From a gamma proteobacterium symbiont of Ctena orbiculata (GTDB lineage Bacteria > Pseudomonadota > Gammaproteobacteria > Chromatiales > Chromatiaceae), in the NCBI GenBank assembly GCA_003058495.1, contig QBVC01000027.1, positions 62,001 through 126,000 of the forward strand: a stretch of DNA of 64,000 nt. Reading direction: 5' to 3'. The notes beneath the pieces were generated by a model. It ran no database searches and had not been told where the DNA came from. It worked only from the letters and a program-made list of their open reading frames with translations. How positions within the stretch are numbered: position 1 is the stretch's first letter; each line of letters begins with the position of its first letter. Both the position numbers and the translations under genes were made by a program. Of this stretch, positions 9,668-17,579 are shown piece by piece.

Positions 9668-9894
9668 TACAAAGCACGAAAAATATCATCCTTTTATATC
9701 TTTTTAGTCATGGCAATTGCTGCCGATAATCAGGACAGGACGAGAGTATTAAAGTGGATTCTTAAAAACATCCTGTATGAAGCATGAAGTGTTTGCCAGT
9801 GCCGATCGCGCTATATCCTGGGTGAAGAAAGCGCCATAGGGATGTGAATATACAGTAGCCCCAAGACGAAACTAATGTTATTTAGTGTTCCTCC

Positions 9895-10845
9895 TTAGAC
9901 TTCTAGCAATCCCAGCTCTTCCAACCGGATGGCCATGGTTTCTACTGACACATGAAACTGGTCGGCCAGTGACCGAAAATGCCGACCGTTGAAGCTTTCA
10001 GATTTTGCAAGAATTCGGGAGAGTTGGCGCAGTGTCTTTTTGCCGTCCTGCAAACCCAGCGATCCTGATGGGTCAAGTGCGAATATTGTGGCTTCATTGA
10101 GCGCAAATTTATCGGACAAGAAAAACTGCCGGAACCGTGCCCTGACAAGGTTTTCCGGCATCAGGAAGAAAGTGGCGAATTTATCGGCCTCTTTTTCGAT
10201 TTTGCCACGTGCCCCGCTTTCTTGCCCTGATCCATCGAGGGGGCGGTCGCGATGCATGCGTACCCCCTCGTGGAGAACAGCGTGGGCAAGCTCATGGGCT
10301 GCTGTGAAACGGCGTGTGTTAAACGGCATTTGCCGTGAAATCAGAACGCGCTTATCCGTTCGATCGATAATTCCAGCGACTTCGAAGGTCTCACCGTTAC
10401 TGGAGTACTGTCCCAACGTTTCCTCCAAGTCGAAGTCAAATTCAATGAGGTTCAGGGCGATGGCGGGATCGAGCAGCTCGACAGGGTCATCGGGAACGCC
10501 ATCTGGCCAGAGGTCATGACGCCGTTGCCATATGTTTTCCTGGAGTTTTTTCGCTGCTTGTTCAATCCCCTGATAGCCTGGTCGTTTAGCATGAGCAGAC
10601 CATTTTGTATTGGGAACTTGTGCAGATTTTGAGGCCGCTACGGGAATCTCGCCGCTCAGACCACCCGTATCATCGAGAAAAGCATATTGGTCTCCAAGTA
10701 ACCGACGGTTAGCCGCGATTTGCGCGGCGGACGCTTCAACAACCTTCGGCGCTGCATCATATCCGCCTTCTCCGTCCAGATAGGCATATGGGTTTTGAAG
10801 CAGTCGACGATTTTCGGAGATTTGCTTTTGCGATGGGATAGACAT
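9895..10845 (-). CDS. ImmA/IrrE-family metallopeptidase with N-terminal tandem motif
   Basis: A 316-residue protein. The central domain has the zinc protease motif AHELAHAVLH (His184, Glu185, His188) and the downstream EKEADKFATFFLMP that supplies a third ligand in COG2856 proteins. These proteases usually cleave a phage- or ICE-type repressor. Unusually, the first 60 residues hold two copies of NRRLL-xx-YAxLDxxGG (residues about 13-30 and 46-63), which I do not know from the family. The C-terminus (SVETMAIRLEELGLL) is the usual XRE-like tail. A small conserved-looking protein lies just upstream on the same strand. The partner repressor is not evident nearby. Confidence 0.85.
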   Translation of the reverse strand: MSIPSQKQISENRRLLQNPYAYLDGEGGYDAAPKVVEASAAQIAANRRLLGDQYAFLDDTGGLSGEIPVAASKSAQVPNTKWSAHAKRPGYQGIEQAAKKLQENIWQRRHDLWPDGVPDDPVELLDPAIALNLIEFDFDLEETLGQYSSNGETFEVAGIIDRTDKRVLISRQMPFNTRRFTAAHELAHAVLHEGVRMHRDRPLDGSGQESGARGKIEKEADKFATFFLMPENLVRARFRQFFLSDKFALNEATIFALDPSGSLGLQDGKKTLRQLSRILAKSESFNGRHFRSLADQFHVSVETMAIRLEELGLLEV

Positions 10846-10954
10846 CTTATCTTCCTAATTTAAAACATATTTATCCTAGTCTAGGCCATCTTTCTCTAAA
10901 GAAAAGCATACTGAGTCAAGCTTGACTTGTTCAAAAATGTAAAGTGAAGTCGTG

Positions 10955-11107
10955 CTATCTGCCTTTGCCACGTCCCGTATCACCCCGTCCTGGATTAGGG
11001 ATAGACTCTTTCTGTGTTGTAGACGGATGCCGCTTCGCATACGTCTCCGTAACAAATTGCCCGGTTTTGGAGCTACGATGCCCCGTATGACTCTGTTTTT
11101 TGGCCAT
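10955..11107 (-). CDS. Small basic protein (TGQFVTxxYAKRHPxTT motif)
   Basis: A 50-residue Lys/Arg/Ser-rich protein beginning MAKKQSHTGHRSSKTGQFVT. The motif GQFVT-x3-A-x-x-HP-x-TT-x-E is one I recall from many short, uncharacterised bacterial proteins, often beside toxin-antitoxin or ImmA-like genes. I chose the ATG at 11107 because the upstream in-frame part is hydrophobic and not conserved-looking. Its position 109 bases upstream of the protease gene suggests co-transcription. Function unknown. Confidence 0.6.
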   Translation of the reverse strand: MAKKQSHTGHRSSKTGQFVTETYAKRHPSTTQKESIPNPGRGDTGRGKGR

Positions 11108-11329
11108 AATAAAAACCCCAATTATTACAATAAAACACAGTATAGTGCATATAAATGCACCTTCAACCACAATATCTTGTGGTTGGGATCAAAATGACTA
11201 TTTCATCTTTCTCTTAATGCGACGTATTTGGCGAATACTTCCTATTTATCCAGACAATGGCGATTGATTGTGCGCTTAAGATGCATGACTCTGTGTTCTT
11301 GATGTGATCTTCAGTCTATGGAGGAAGAT

Positions 11330-11518
11330 ATGACCAGTAGGCAAAAATTGATGCCAGGTTCAGTGTTCTTGCTACTGGCCGGATTAGTCTGTACCGGTCT
11401 TGTCCTTCTTTCTCCCTATCGCCATCACCATGCCTCGGTTGTGATTGATCCTTGGGATGATTCAGTCAAGAGCGGTGATCCTCTCATCCAAGTGTTGACC
11501 ACCTATGGACGATCCTGA
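11330..11518 (+). CDS. Small single-TM protein, hypothetical
   Basis: A 62-residue frame with one membrane segment (GSVFLLLAGLVCTGLVLLS) and a His-rich turn. The ATG at 11330 is preceded by GGAGGAAGAT, a good ribosome site, which is the main support. It resembles nothing I know and lies just inside the right edge of the island. Confidence 0.4.
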   Translation: MTSRQKLMPGSVFLLLAGLVCTGLVLLSPYRHHHASVVIDPWDDSVKSGDPLIQVLTTYGRS

Positions 11519-11645
11519 TTAGCACGATCTGGCTGCGTGAATTTTGCGTGAATGGGTTGTGCATTGTTGTGCAAAGTCACGCAAACAGGGCAACGGGCGT
11601 TCCGGTAACTTATTGAAAAATAAGGACCATTGGTTCTCACGCCCC

Positions 11646-11692
11646 GACTCTTAATCCATTGGTCGTAGGTTCGAATCCTACATGGCCCACCA
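11646..11692 (+). repeat. attR: exact 47-bp copy of the tRNA-Lys 3' end
   Basis: Identical to 6824-6870 from the anticodon-stem GACTCTTAA through the CCA. Only the 3' part is present, so this is not a functional tRNA. It marks the right end of the island. Confidence 0.93.
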
Positions 11693-11716
11693 AACAACAA
11701 TGGGTGCTTACCGGCC

Positions 11717-11753
11717 ACATAGGTAACACTTTATTCCGAGGACATAGGTAACA
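11717..11753. repeat. Short direct repeats resembling an insertion-sequence end
   Basis: ACATAGGTAACA occurs at 11717-11728 and 11742-11753, a 25-base period. Such tandem motifs are typical of the terminal region of some transposons (IS481-like ends, from memory), but no transposase gene is left. It lies between the two tRNA-Lys end copies. Confidence 0.35.
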
Positions 11754-11896
11754 GTTTTGGAGCAAATGGGTTGTAACCCACGGGCTCCACTCGGTTTACT
11801 TCTTTATCAAAAAAGCCTGGTTCGATGGCTGAGCAGAGCAAGGCTGAACCCGGGAGCGCTGCGACCGCTGCCCGAAGGGACGAGGTGCAGCCGAGT

Positions 11897-11918
11897 AATC
11901 CTACATGACCCACCAGTA
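11897..11918 (+). repeat. Second, degenerate tRNA-Lys end copy
   Basis: A 22-base match to the last bases of tRNA-Lys plus three bases beyond (AATCCTACATG-CCCACCAGTA) with one G-to-A change. The shared GTA after CCA suggests this is the original chromosomal junction and that 11693-11896 is a second, smaller insertion in tandem. Confidence 0.6.
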
Positions 11919-11929
11919 TCAAATTAAAG

Positions 11930-11952
11930 CCCGAACCTTGGGTTCGGGTTTT
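11930..11952 (+). terminator. Rho-independent terminator, probably of the tRNA operon
   Basis: Stem CCCGAACC (11930-11937) and GGTTCGGG (11941-11948) with a 3-base loop, followed by TTTTCTGTTT. There is no gene just upstream on the plus strand. It makes sense as the original terminator of the four-tRNA operon, pushed about 5 kb away by the insertion. Confidence 0.75.
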
Positions 11953-12110
11953 CTGTTTCTACTCAGGTGATTCGAACCTACGATTTTAAATACCAGGTTC
12001 AAACGGCCAGATACCCATCAAAGAGGAAATCGCATAAGTCCTGGTTCTAAGTTACAGATTCTATATGGTTAGATGTCATGTAGATCCCAAGATACCACCC
12101 ATAAACAGAC

Positions 12111-12140
12111 TTGGTGAATTATAACAAAAATGTTATAATT
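12111..12140 (+). promoter_or_regulatory. Promoter and operator of the toxin-antitoxin pair
   Basis: A -35-like TTGGTG (12111-12116) and a perfect -10 TATAAT (12134-12139) are 17 bases apart. A perfect 10-bp inverted repeat, AATTATAACA-AAAA-TGTTATAATT (12117-12140), fills the spacer and the -10, as expected for autorepression by the antitoxin. Transcription would begin about at the toxin ATG (12147), giving a leaderless message. Confidence 0.7.
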
Positions 12141-12146
12141 GAAGCC

Positions 12147-12476
12147 ATGGAAAAGGATTTACATTGGAGAGGGAGCAGTTACAAGGATCTGCTCTCTTTT
12201 CCAGAACAGGCCCGCAGGGAAGCAGGTTACCAACTTGGTTTTATCCAGCTTGGTTTCGAATCTTCTGACTGGAAATCTATGCCAACTATAGGTTCAGGAG
12301 TGAGAGAGATCAGGATTCATGTGGAGGGTGAATTCCGGGTGATCTACATAGCCAAACATGAAGAGGCTATATATGTGCTCCATGCCTTTCAGAAGAAGAC
12401 GCAGAAGACTTCGAAACGGGATATTGAGCTGGCTAGATCACGACTCCGTGAACTGGAGCAAGAGAGGAAGAGATGA
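12147..12476 (+). CDS. higB: RelE/HigB-type toxin (phage Gp49-like family)
   Basis: A 109-residue basic protein resembling HigB-like mRNA interferases: GIQLGFESSDWKSMP-like core, GVREIRIH, FRVIYIAKHEEAIYVLHAFQKKTQKT and the C-terminal A-x-x-R segment. It would cleave mRNA on the ribosome when free of antitoxin. The ATG at 12147 lies about 8 bases after a perfect -10 hexamer, so the start is likely leaderless; an earlier in-frame TTG lies inside the promoter and is rejected. It overlaps the antitoxin gene by ATGA, toxin first, the order typical of higBA. Confidence 0.85.
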   Translation: MEKDLHWRGSSYKDLLSFPEQARREAGYQLGFIQLGFESSDWKSMPTIGSGVREIRIHVEGEFRVIYIAKHEEAIYVLHAFQKKTQKTSKRDIELARSRLRELEQERKR

Positions 12477-12766
12477 CTAAAACCCATGTAACTCCGGCGG
12501 GTGGAAACATCTTCGCTGACCTGGATGTACCCGATGCGGAGAATGAAAAGCTCCGGTTGGTCTTGCTTGCCTCGATTCGGGAATGGTTTGAGAGTTCCGG
12601 TATGACTCAAATTGAAGCGGCGGAGTCGATGGGCGTAAAACAACCGGTCCTCAATGATGCTATCAACGGACGGTATCAGAAGTTTACCATCGACAGACTG
12701 GTAAGATTGCTTGCCTCTGTGGGAAGGCGCGTAAACGTTACCATAACGAATGATCGGGCGGCATAA
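12473..12766 (+). CDS. higA: XRE-family antitoxin HigA-like
   Basis: A 97-residue DNA-binding antitoxin. The helix-turn-helix is residues about 40-70 (MTQIEAAESMGVKQPVLNDAINGR), and the C-terminus is LVRLLASVGRRVNVTI. It would bind the toxin and repress at the inverted repeat 12117-12140. The last 20 codons and some 3' flank are repeated at 17489-17579 beyond the RND operon, a sign of a past rearrangement. Confidence 0.87.
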   Translation: MTKTHVTPAGGNIFADLDVPDAENEKLRLVLLASIREWFESSGMTQIEAAESMGVKQPVLNDAINGRYQKFTIDRLVRLLASVGRRVNVTITNDRAA

Positions 12767-13185
12767 AACTAGATTACGACCTCGCCTTATGCGCGCCTAT
12801 GGCCACGCGACCGAGGCGCAGATCCTATGCAACCCACACATCCAGGAACGCGAAGTACGGATTTTGTTCATGGGGATGGGGTTTTAGTGGAGAGATTTAC
12901 CCAGCTCGTCAATCAGCGAGGGGATTTCGCGGGTGATATTGAGGGTGTCTGTGTTTAAATGCATACCCATATAAATACCCATAAATATCCATAAAGGCAA
13001 GGTATGGTGTAAATTACCCGAAAAGATATCCGAAAGTATCCATAAAATGGTGGGTTATTTCGGTTTTATATTTTCTACGAAAAAGATTCGAAGCGAACGG
13101 CTTCAAACAGGCTTGGTTCGACAACCGGGCAGCGCCGGCAAAGCCGAATCATGCTAGAGGGTCCATCAACACTGCAAGGCTCAGG
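12767..13185. other. Intergenic stretch with a possible gene remnant
   Basis: About 420 bases with no intact gene. It has short near-repeats of ATACCCATA/ATCCATAAA around 12963-13048 and a minus-strand coding-like fragment (12884-13054). Bases 13075-13150 are GC-rich and probably separate the TA locus from the efflux operon. Confidence 0.45.
12884..13054 (-). pseudogene. Possible 3' gene fragment
   Basis: A minus-strand frame ending MHLNTDTLNITREIPSLIDE and a few more residues before a stop at 12884. The last 26 residues look like real protein, while the upstream part is built from ATCCATAAA/ATACCCATA near-repeats. No start or full domain exists. I cannot name the family. Confidence 0.25.
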
Positions 13186-16100
13186 TCAATCAGGCAAGGG
13201 TTTTGCCTGCTGTGAAAACAATCTATCCGATACCCTGAACACCAACGCCAGTAGCGCCGGCATAAAGGTCAAAGTCACGATCATTGAGAACAGCAGTCCA
13301 AACAGGACGATGGCGCCCAGTCCCCGGTATAGCTCGGTTCCGGCTCCGGGGTTGAAGACCAGCGGAGACAGCCCGGCAACTGTAGTGACGGTCGACATGA
13401 GGATTGGTCGCAGTCGGATACGCACGGCTTCCGTCACTGCCTCGACGATGTTCATGCCTTTCTTCTTCAGGTTGGTTGCAGTGAGTTCAACGATCAAAAT
13501 GGGGTTGTTGACCACCGTGCCGATCAATACCAGGAAGCCGAGCATGGTAATCATGTCGAAGGGTTGGTTGATGGGATTGAGGCCGATCTGGTCAAGGTTG
13601 GCGCCGGCCAGGTTGATCAGATAGAGACCGGCGATACCGCCGCTGATGCCCACGGGCAGGTTGGTCATGATCAGCAGCGGATATCCCCAGTGGGAGAATA
13701 CCGCCACCATCAGCAGGTAGGCGATCAGTATCGCAACGATGAAGTTGCTGAACAGGGCGTCCCGCGTTGCCGTCAGTTGATCACTGGCGCCGCTGATCTC
13801 CAGCCGGATATCCGCAGGCAGTTCACCGGATTCCTTCATCCCTTTGATGATCTCCTTAGTCACCGCCTCTACGCCGGTCTCCAGCGGGATCTCCCTGGGC
13901 GGTATCACGCTCAGGGTGATGGTTCGATCACCGTCGACGCGACGGATGGTCTCGGTATTGACGCTCTCCTCGAGCCGGGCGACGGCATTCAGTGGAACGA
14001 TTTCGCCCCGGGAGGAGTAGAGCATCAGGGATTCGAGATCCTGGGGCTGTTCGATGTTGCCCTGGGTGGAGTAGAGAAACATGTCGATCTGGTCATCGTC
14101 GAGGAAAAACTCGTCCACAAAGGCGCCGTCCGAATAGGCCCAGATGGTGTATCCCAGGTCCTGGGTGTCGATGCCGAGTTCAGCGGCGCGCTCCCAGTCA
14201 GGCTGCACCTCGAGCATGGGTTGCCCCATGGTCAGGTTGGAGGGCTCGGGTCGCACCCTCGGGTTGTCGAAGACCTGCTTCGACTTGAGAAAGACCTTCA
14301 ACCCGGCATCGAACAGTGATTCAAGTTCCGGGCCGCTGATATCGATGTTGATACTGCGGGTACCGCCGAAATTGCCTGAAAAGATCGATCCCTTGGAGGA
14401 GAATGAGCGCAGGCCGGGCAGTTCACCGGCCTTGGCGCTGGCGATCTCCAGAAACTCATCGGTCTGGTGCCTGTCCGCCACGCCGCGAACGGAGAACACC
14501 CGGGTATTGCTGACGAAACTCACCGAGAAGGTCATGGCCGGAATGTCGGTTTCACCCTTCGCGAACTGTTCGGGATCCGCGCCCAGTTGCGGCAGGAATT
14601 GTTCATCCACCGACTGATAGTGGTCCTTCATGGTGTCGATGTTATAGCCGGGTGGGGCGAACATGATGGTGAAGACCTTGGCCTCTTCACCCTCCGGCAG
14701 ATACTCGGTTTGCGGCGTCAGATAGTAGAGGATGGCGCCGGCCCCCGCCAGCACGATCAGGATTACCGCCAGTGGCCGTATAAAGCCGGCCACCAGCCAG
14801 TGGATCAGTGATAGCACCCAGCGCGAAACGGTGGCGCCGAGCCTGTCCAGGAATGAGTTTTCGGATTCTTTATGGATGGAGAGGTAACGGCCGCTCGCCG
14901 CCGGGACCAGGGTGATCGCCACCAGCATCGACATCAGTATCGATGAGGCAATCGCGATGGCGATATCCGAATAGAGCTGCCCTGCCTCTTCGTGGATGAA
15001 CAGAATCGGCAGGAAAACGCAGACCGTAGTCAGGGTTGAGGCCAGCACCGCGGGCCAGACCTCGGTGATGCCGTTGAGGGCGGCCTGCAGGCGGCTGGTG
15101 CCCTTGCTCAGGTGGCGGTAGATGTTCTCCGCCACCACGATATTGTTGTCCAGCGTCATGCCGATGGCGAAGGCCACGCCGGAGAGTGAGATGACGTTGA
15201 TGGTGCGACCGGCGATCAACAGCCCGAGAAACGCGGCGATGGCGCAGATGGGAATCGCCATGGCGCCGATCAGGGTGCCCGAAACCGAGCGCAGAAACAG
15301 GAACAGCACCAGCAGGGCGAGGATCGCACCGATCGCCAGGTTGTGCTTCACCACCTCAACCGCATCGGTCACGTAGACCACATCATCGGAGTTCAGGACC
15401 AGCTCCAGGCCCTTCTCCTTGAGGATGCCCGCATTGAGCTCCTCCACCCTCGCCATCATCGCCTGCTTGATCTCGATCACGTTGGTGCCGATCTGCCGGT
15501 TCACCGCGAAGGCCAGCTGAGGTTTTCCGGACGCATAGGCGTAGTTGCGGACCTCGGCAAAGCCCAGTTCCGCATGGCCCAGGTCTTTCAATCGAACGAA
15601 GGCGCCGTCCCGTTCAGTGATGACCAGGTCATTCAGTTCCTCGACGGACTGGAAGCGGCCGATGGTGCGCAGCAGGTAGCGTCGCTTGCCGCTGTCCAGG
15701 TCACCGCCGGAGATATCCCGGTTTCTGGCCCGGATGGCGTTTCTCAGGTCCAGCAGGCTGATGTTGCGCTGCGCCAGCTTGAGCGGATCCACATGGATTT
15801 TGATCTGCCGCTCCGCACCGCCCCAGAGGCGGACGCTGGAGACGTCGGGCACCCGCTCCATCGGCCGTTTGATGTTCTCTTCCGCCCAGTCGTGGAGGGC
15901 GATGACATCGTCCTCGGAAAAGTCACCGCTGATCGGCGTCAGACGGAAATACATGAAGGAGTTGGATGAGAACGATTGTGAGCGGATGCTGGGCTGGCGG
16001 ACGTTCTCCGGGTAGTTGTCGACCTGCGACAGGGCGTTGTTGACGTCCAGCAACGCCTCGTCGATGGAGATGGTATAGGGGAATTCCAGTTCGATCTCCG

Positions 16101-16359
16101 CCCTGCCGGTATTGGCGGTGGAGATGATCCGCTCAAGCCCAGGGATACGGGTCAGGTACTGCTCCTGCTCGATGATGATCTCCTTCTCCACATCCTGTGG
16201 CGAGGCGCCGGGCCAGGTGGTGGTGACCTTGATCAGGCGGGCGTCCAGGTCGGGAATCATCTGTACCGGCACGCTGAAGATGGCCAGCAGGCCGAACAGG
16301 GTCAGAATCAGGATGGCGACGGTGAGAATGACCGGTTTTTCGATGCAGAAGCGAAACAT
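13186..16359 (-). CDS. RND efflux transporter, inner-membrane permease subunit
   Basis: A 1057-residue AcrB/HAE-type permease, the usual length, with the N-terminal MFRFCIEKPV, a first membrane helix and large periplasmic loops. The proton-relay segments are atypical for AcrB: TM4 reads GMTLDNNIVVAENIY (Asp404 kept, the AcrB Asp408 position is Asn405), and TM10 reads GTVVNNPILIVEL (the AcrB Lys940 position is Asn). Paired changes of this kind are known in some RND subfamilies. I start at the ATG at 16359, since the open frame upstream overlaps the adaptor gene. The adaptor lies 16 bases upstream; no TolC-type gene is present. Confidence 0.93.
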   Translation of the reverse strand: MFRFCIEKPVILTVAILILTLFGLLAIFSVPVQMIPDLDARLIKVTTTWPGASPQDVEKEIIIEQEQYLTRIPGLERIISTANTGRAEIELEFPYTISIDEALLDVNNALSQVDNYPENVRQPSIRSQSFSSNSFMYFRLTPISGDFSEDDVIALHDWAEENIKRPMERVPDVSSVRLWGGAERQIKIHVDPLKLAQRNISLLDLRNAIRARNRDISGGDLDSGKRRYLLRTIGRFQSVEELNDLVITERDGAFVRLKDLGHAELGFAEVRNYAYASGKPQLAFAVNRQIGTNVIEIKQAMMARVEELNAGILKEKGLELVLNSDDVVYVTDAVEVVKHNLAIGAILALLVLFLFLRSVSGTLIGAMAIPICAIAAFLGLLIAGRTINVISLSGVAFAIGMTLDNNIVVAENIYRHLSKGTSRLQAALNGITEVWPAVLASTLTTVCVFLPILFIHEEAGQLYSDIAIAIASSILMSMLVAITLVPAASGRYLSIHKESENSFLDRLGATVSRWVLSLIHWLVAGFIRPLAVILIVLAGAGAILYYLTPQTEYLPEGEEAKVFTIMFAPPGYNIDTMKDHYQSVDEQFLPQLGADPEQFAKGETDIPAMTFSVSFVSNTRVFSVRGVADRHQTDEFLEIASAKAGELPGLRSFSSKGSIFSGNFGGTRSINIDISGPELESLFDAGLKVFLKSKQVFDNPRVRPEPSNLTMGQPMLEVQPDWERAAELGIDTQDLGYTIWAYSDGAFVDEFFLDDDQIDMFLYSTQGNIEQPQDLESLMLYSSRGEIVPLNAVARLEESVNTETIRRVDGDRTITLSVIPPREIPLETGVEAVTKEIIKGMKESGELPADIRLEISGASDQLTATRDALFSNFIVAILIAYLLMVAVFSHWGYPLLIMTNLPVGISGGIAGLYLINLAGANLDQIGLNPINQPFDMITMLGFLVLIGTVVNNPILIVELTATNLKKKGMNIVEAVTEAVRIRLRPILMSTVTTVAGLSPLVFNPGAGTELYRGLGAIVLFGLLFSMIVTLTFMPALLALVFRVSDRLFSQQAKPLPD

Positions 16360-16375
16360 TGTGAGACGCCGCCCC

Positions 16376-17458
16376 CTAATCCGCCTTTCCGATTTTGACC
16401 GATTGACCGGGTCGTAAGTTCTCGTTGCCCAGCAGTACGACGCGATCTCCCACATTCAGGCTGCTGTCGAGGATCTCCACCAGATTGTCCTGGGTGCGCC
16501 CGGTCACCACGCTGACCTGTTTCACCTTGAATGGCTCATCTGAGCCGGTCACGCGCCAGACGACCCGGCTGCCATCCGCCTTCAGCACTATCGCATCCCG
16601 TGGAAGCATGATCGAGGGTTGCTGCTCACCGCTCAGTTCAATGAAAATGCGGGCCGACATACCGGGGGCGATCCGGTTTTCTCTGTTATCCAGCAGCAAC
16701 AGGAGGGGAAAGGTCCGGGTGTTGCGGTTTCCTGCCGCAACCATTGACGCAAGCGTGCCGGTGAACTCCTCCCCGGGCAGCGAATCGAAGCGGATTCGGG
16801 TCTTCAGCTCGGGTTTGATCCTTGGGTAGAATCGCTGTGGTATGGATGCCCGTATGCGGATACGATCCAGCGCAACCAGTTTCACCACCCCCGACTCGGC
16901 CTTTACCCATTGCCCCGTCTCCACGTTCTTCTCGGCAATCACACCGGAAAAAGGGGCGGTCAGGAGATGCCGCGAGAGCAGCTCTTCCAGTCGTTCCACC
17001 TCCGCACGTTGCTTGGCGATCGACGCCTGGGCAATCTCCTCTTCGGCCACGGCCGAGGCCAGCTGGCTGGCGGCAACGGCCTTGTTGCGGCGCAATGACT
17101 GGTACTCGTTTTTTTGCCGCACGGCCTCCCGGTGCCGGGCGATCGCCTCATCGAGTCCGGCCCGTGCCGATGCCACATCCAGTTTGGCAATGACGGAATC
17201 GAGGGAGAGAATTCTTTCACCGGCCTCGACCCGTTTGCCCTCCTCGACGAACACCTCTTTCACCACCCCTGACAGTCGCGGAGACAACTGCGATTCCTGT
17301 AACGCCTCCGCAGTGCCCGAGAGGGGGATCTCCTCTCGCATCTTCTGCTCCACGACCTCGGTAACGGTAACCAGGCCAGGTTTCTTTGGAGGTGCTGCAA
17401 TCGCATGGGCCATACACAGGAACCCAATGATCAGAACGCTGAGCTTCATCACGCTCAA
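16376..17458 (-). CDS. RND efflux periplasmic adaptor (membrane fusion protein)
   Basis: A 360-residue HlyD/AcrA-type adaptor with a cleavable signal (hydrophobic to about residue 21, AIAA). A lipoyl half-motif (LSPRLSGVVKEVFVEEGKRVEAGERI) is followed by an alpha-hairpin coiled coil (about 90-160), the second lipoyl half (LLTAPFSGVIAEKNVETGQWV), a beta-barrel and a C-terminal membrane-proximal domain. It would link the permease gene just downstream to an outer-membrane channel encoded elsewhere. Substrates cannot be read from the sequence. Confidence 0.92.
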   Translation of the reverse strand: MSVMKLSVLIIGFLCMAHAIAAPPKKPGLVTVTEVVEQKMREEIPLSGTAEALQESQLSPRLSGVVKEVFVEEGKRVEAGERILSLDSVIAKLDVASARAGLDEAIARHREAVRQKNEYQSLRRNKAVAASQLASAVAEEEIAQASIAKQRAEVERLEELLSRHLLTAPFSGVIAEKNVETGQWVKAESGVVKLVALDRIRIRASIPQRFYPRIKPELKTRIRFDSLPGEEFTGTLASMVAAGNRNTRTFPLLLLLDNRENRIAPGMSARIFIELSGEQQPSIMLPRDAIVLKADGSRVVWRVTGSDEPFKVKQVSVVTGRTQDNLVEILDSSLNVGDRVVLLGNENLRPGQSVKIGKAD

Positions 17459-17488
17459 ATCTCCTTTAAGGACGTTGAAACGGATCGT

Positions 17489-17579
17489 TAAGATTGCTTG
17501 CCTCTGTGGGAAGGCGTGTAAACGTCACCATAACGAACGATCGGGTGGCCTGGCAAAACTGCTTAACAACCTCGCCTTC
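17489..17579 (+). repeat. Second copy of the antitoxin 3' end
   Basis: Bases 17489-17549 match 12702-12762 (end of higA) at 57 of 61 positions by my count, all differences being C/T. Similarity resumes past the stop codon (AAAACT and ACCTCGCCTT blocks). The rest of the TA locus is absent. The two copies lie on either side of the RND operon. Confidence 0.85.

Larger units (their letters stand above)
6871..11692. mobile_element. Genomic island integrated at tRNA-Lys, integrase not visible
   Basis: The segment between the intact tRNA-Lys and an exact 47-bp copy of its 3' end. It is markedly AT-richer than the flanks, above all at 6871-9700. It carries genes unrelated to their surroundings: two membrane proteins, a transposase remnant, a K+ channel, an ImmA/IrrE-like protease and small proteins. 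A hairpin-plus-T-run terminator that would suit the tRNA operon lies beyond the repeats at 11930-11952, so it was probably displaced by the insertion. No integrase gene is recognisable, so the island is decayed or was moved in trans. Confidence 0.8.

Noticed and set aside
11503..11718. Minus-strand frame over the tRNA-Lys end copy, looked at as an integrase C-terminus
   Set aside because: The frame is produced by the tRNA sequence itself and has none of the tyrosine recombinase motifs (Arg...HxxR...Tyr).
12111..12146. Upstream TTG start for the toxin gene, giving 12 more residues
   Set aside because: The extra codons lie inside the promoter and inverted-repeat operator; the ATG at 12147 fits the family's N-terminus better.
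12961..13050. Repeated ATACCCATA/ATCCATAAA blocks considered as a CRISPR array or iterons
   Set aside because: Units are short, unequal and irregularly spaced, with no spacers and no cas or rep gene nearby.
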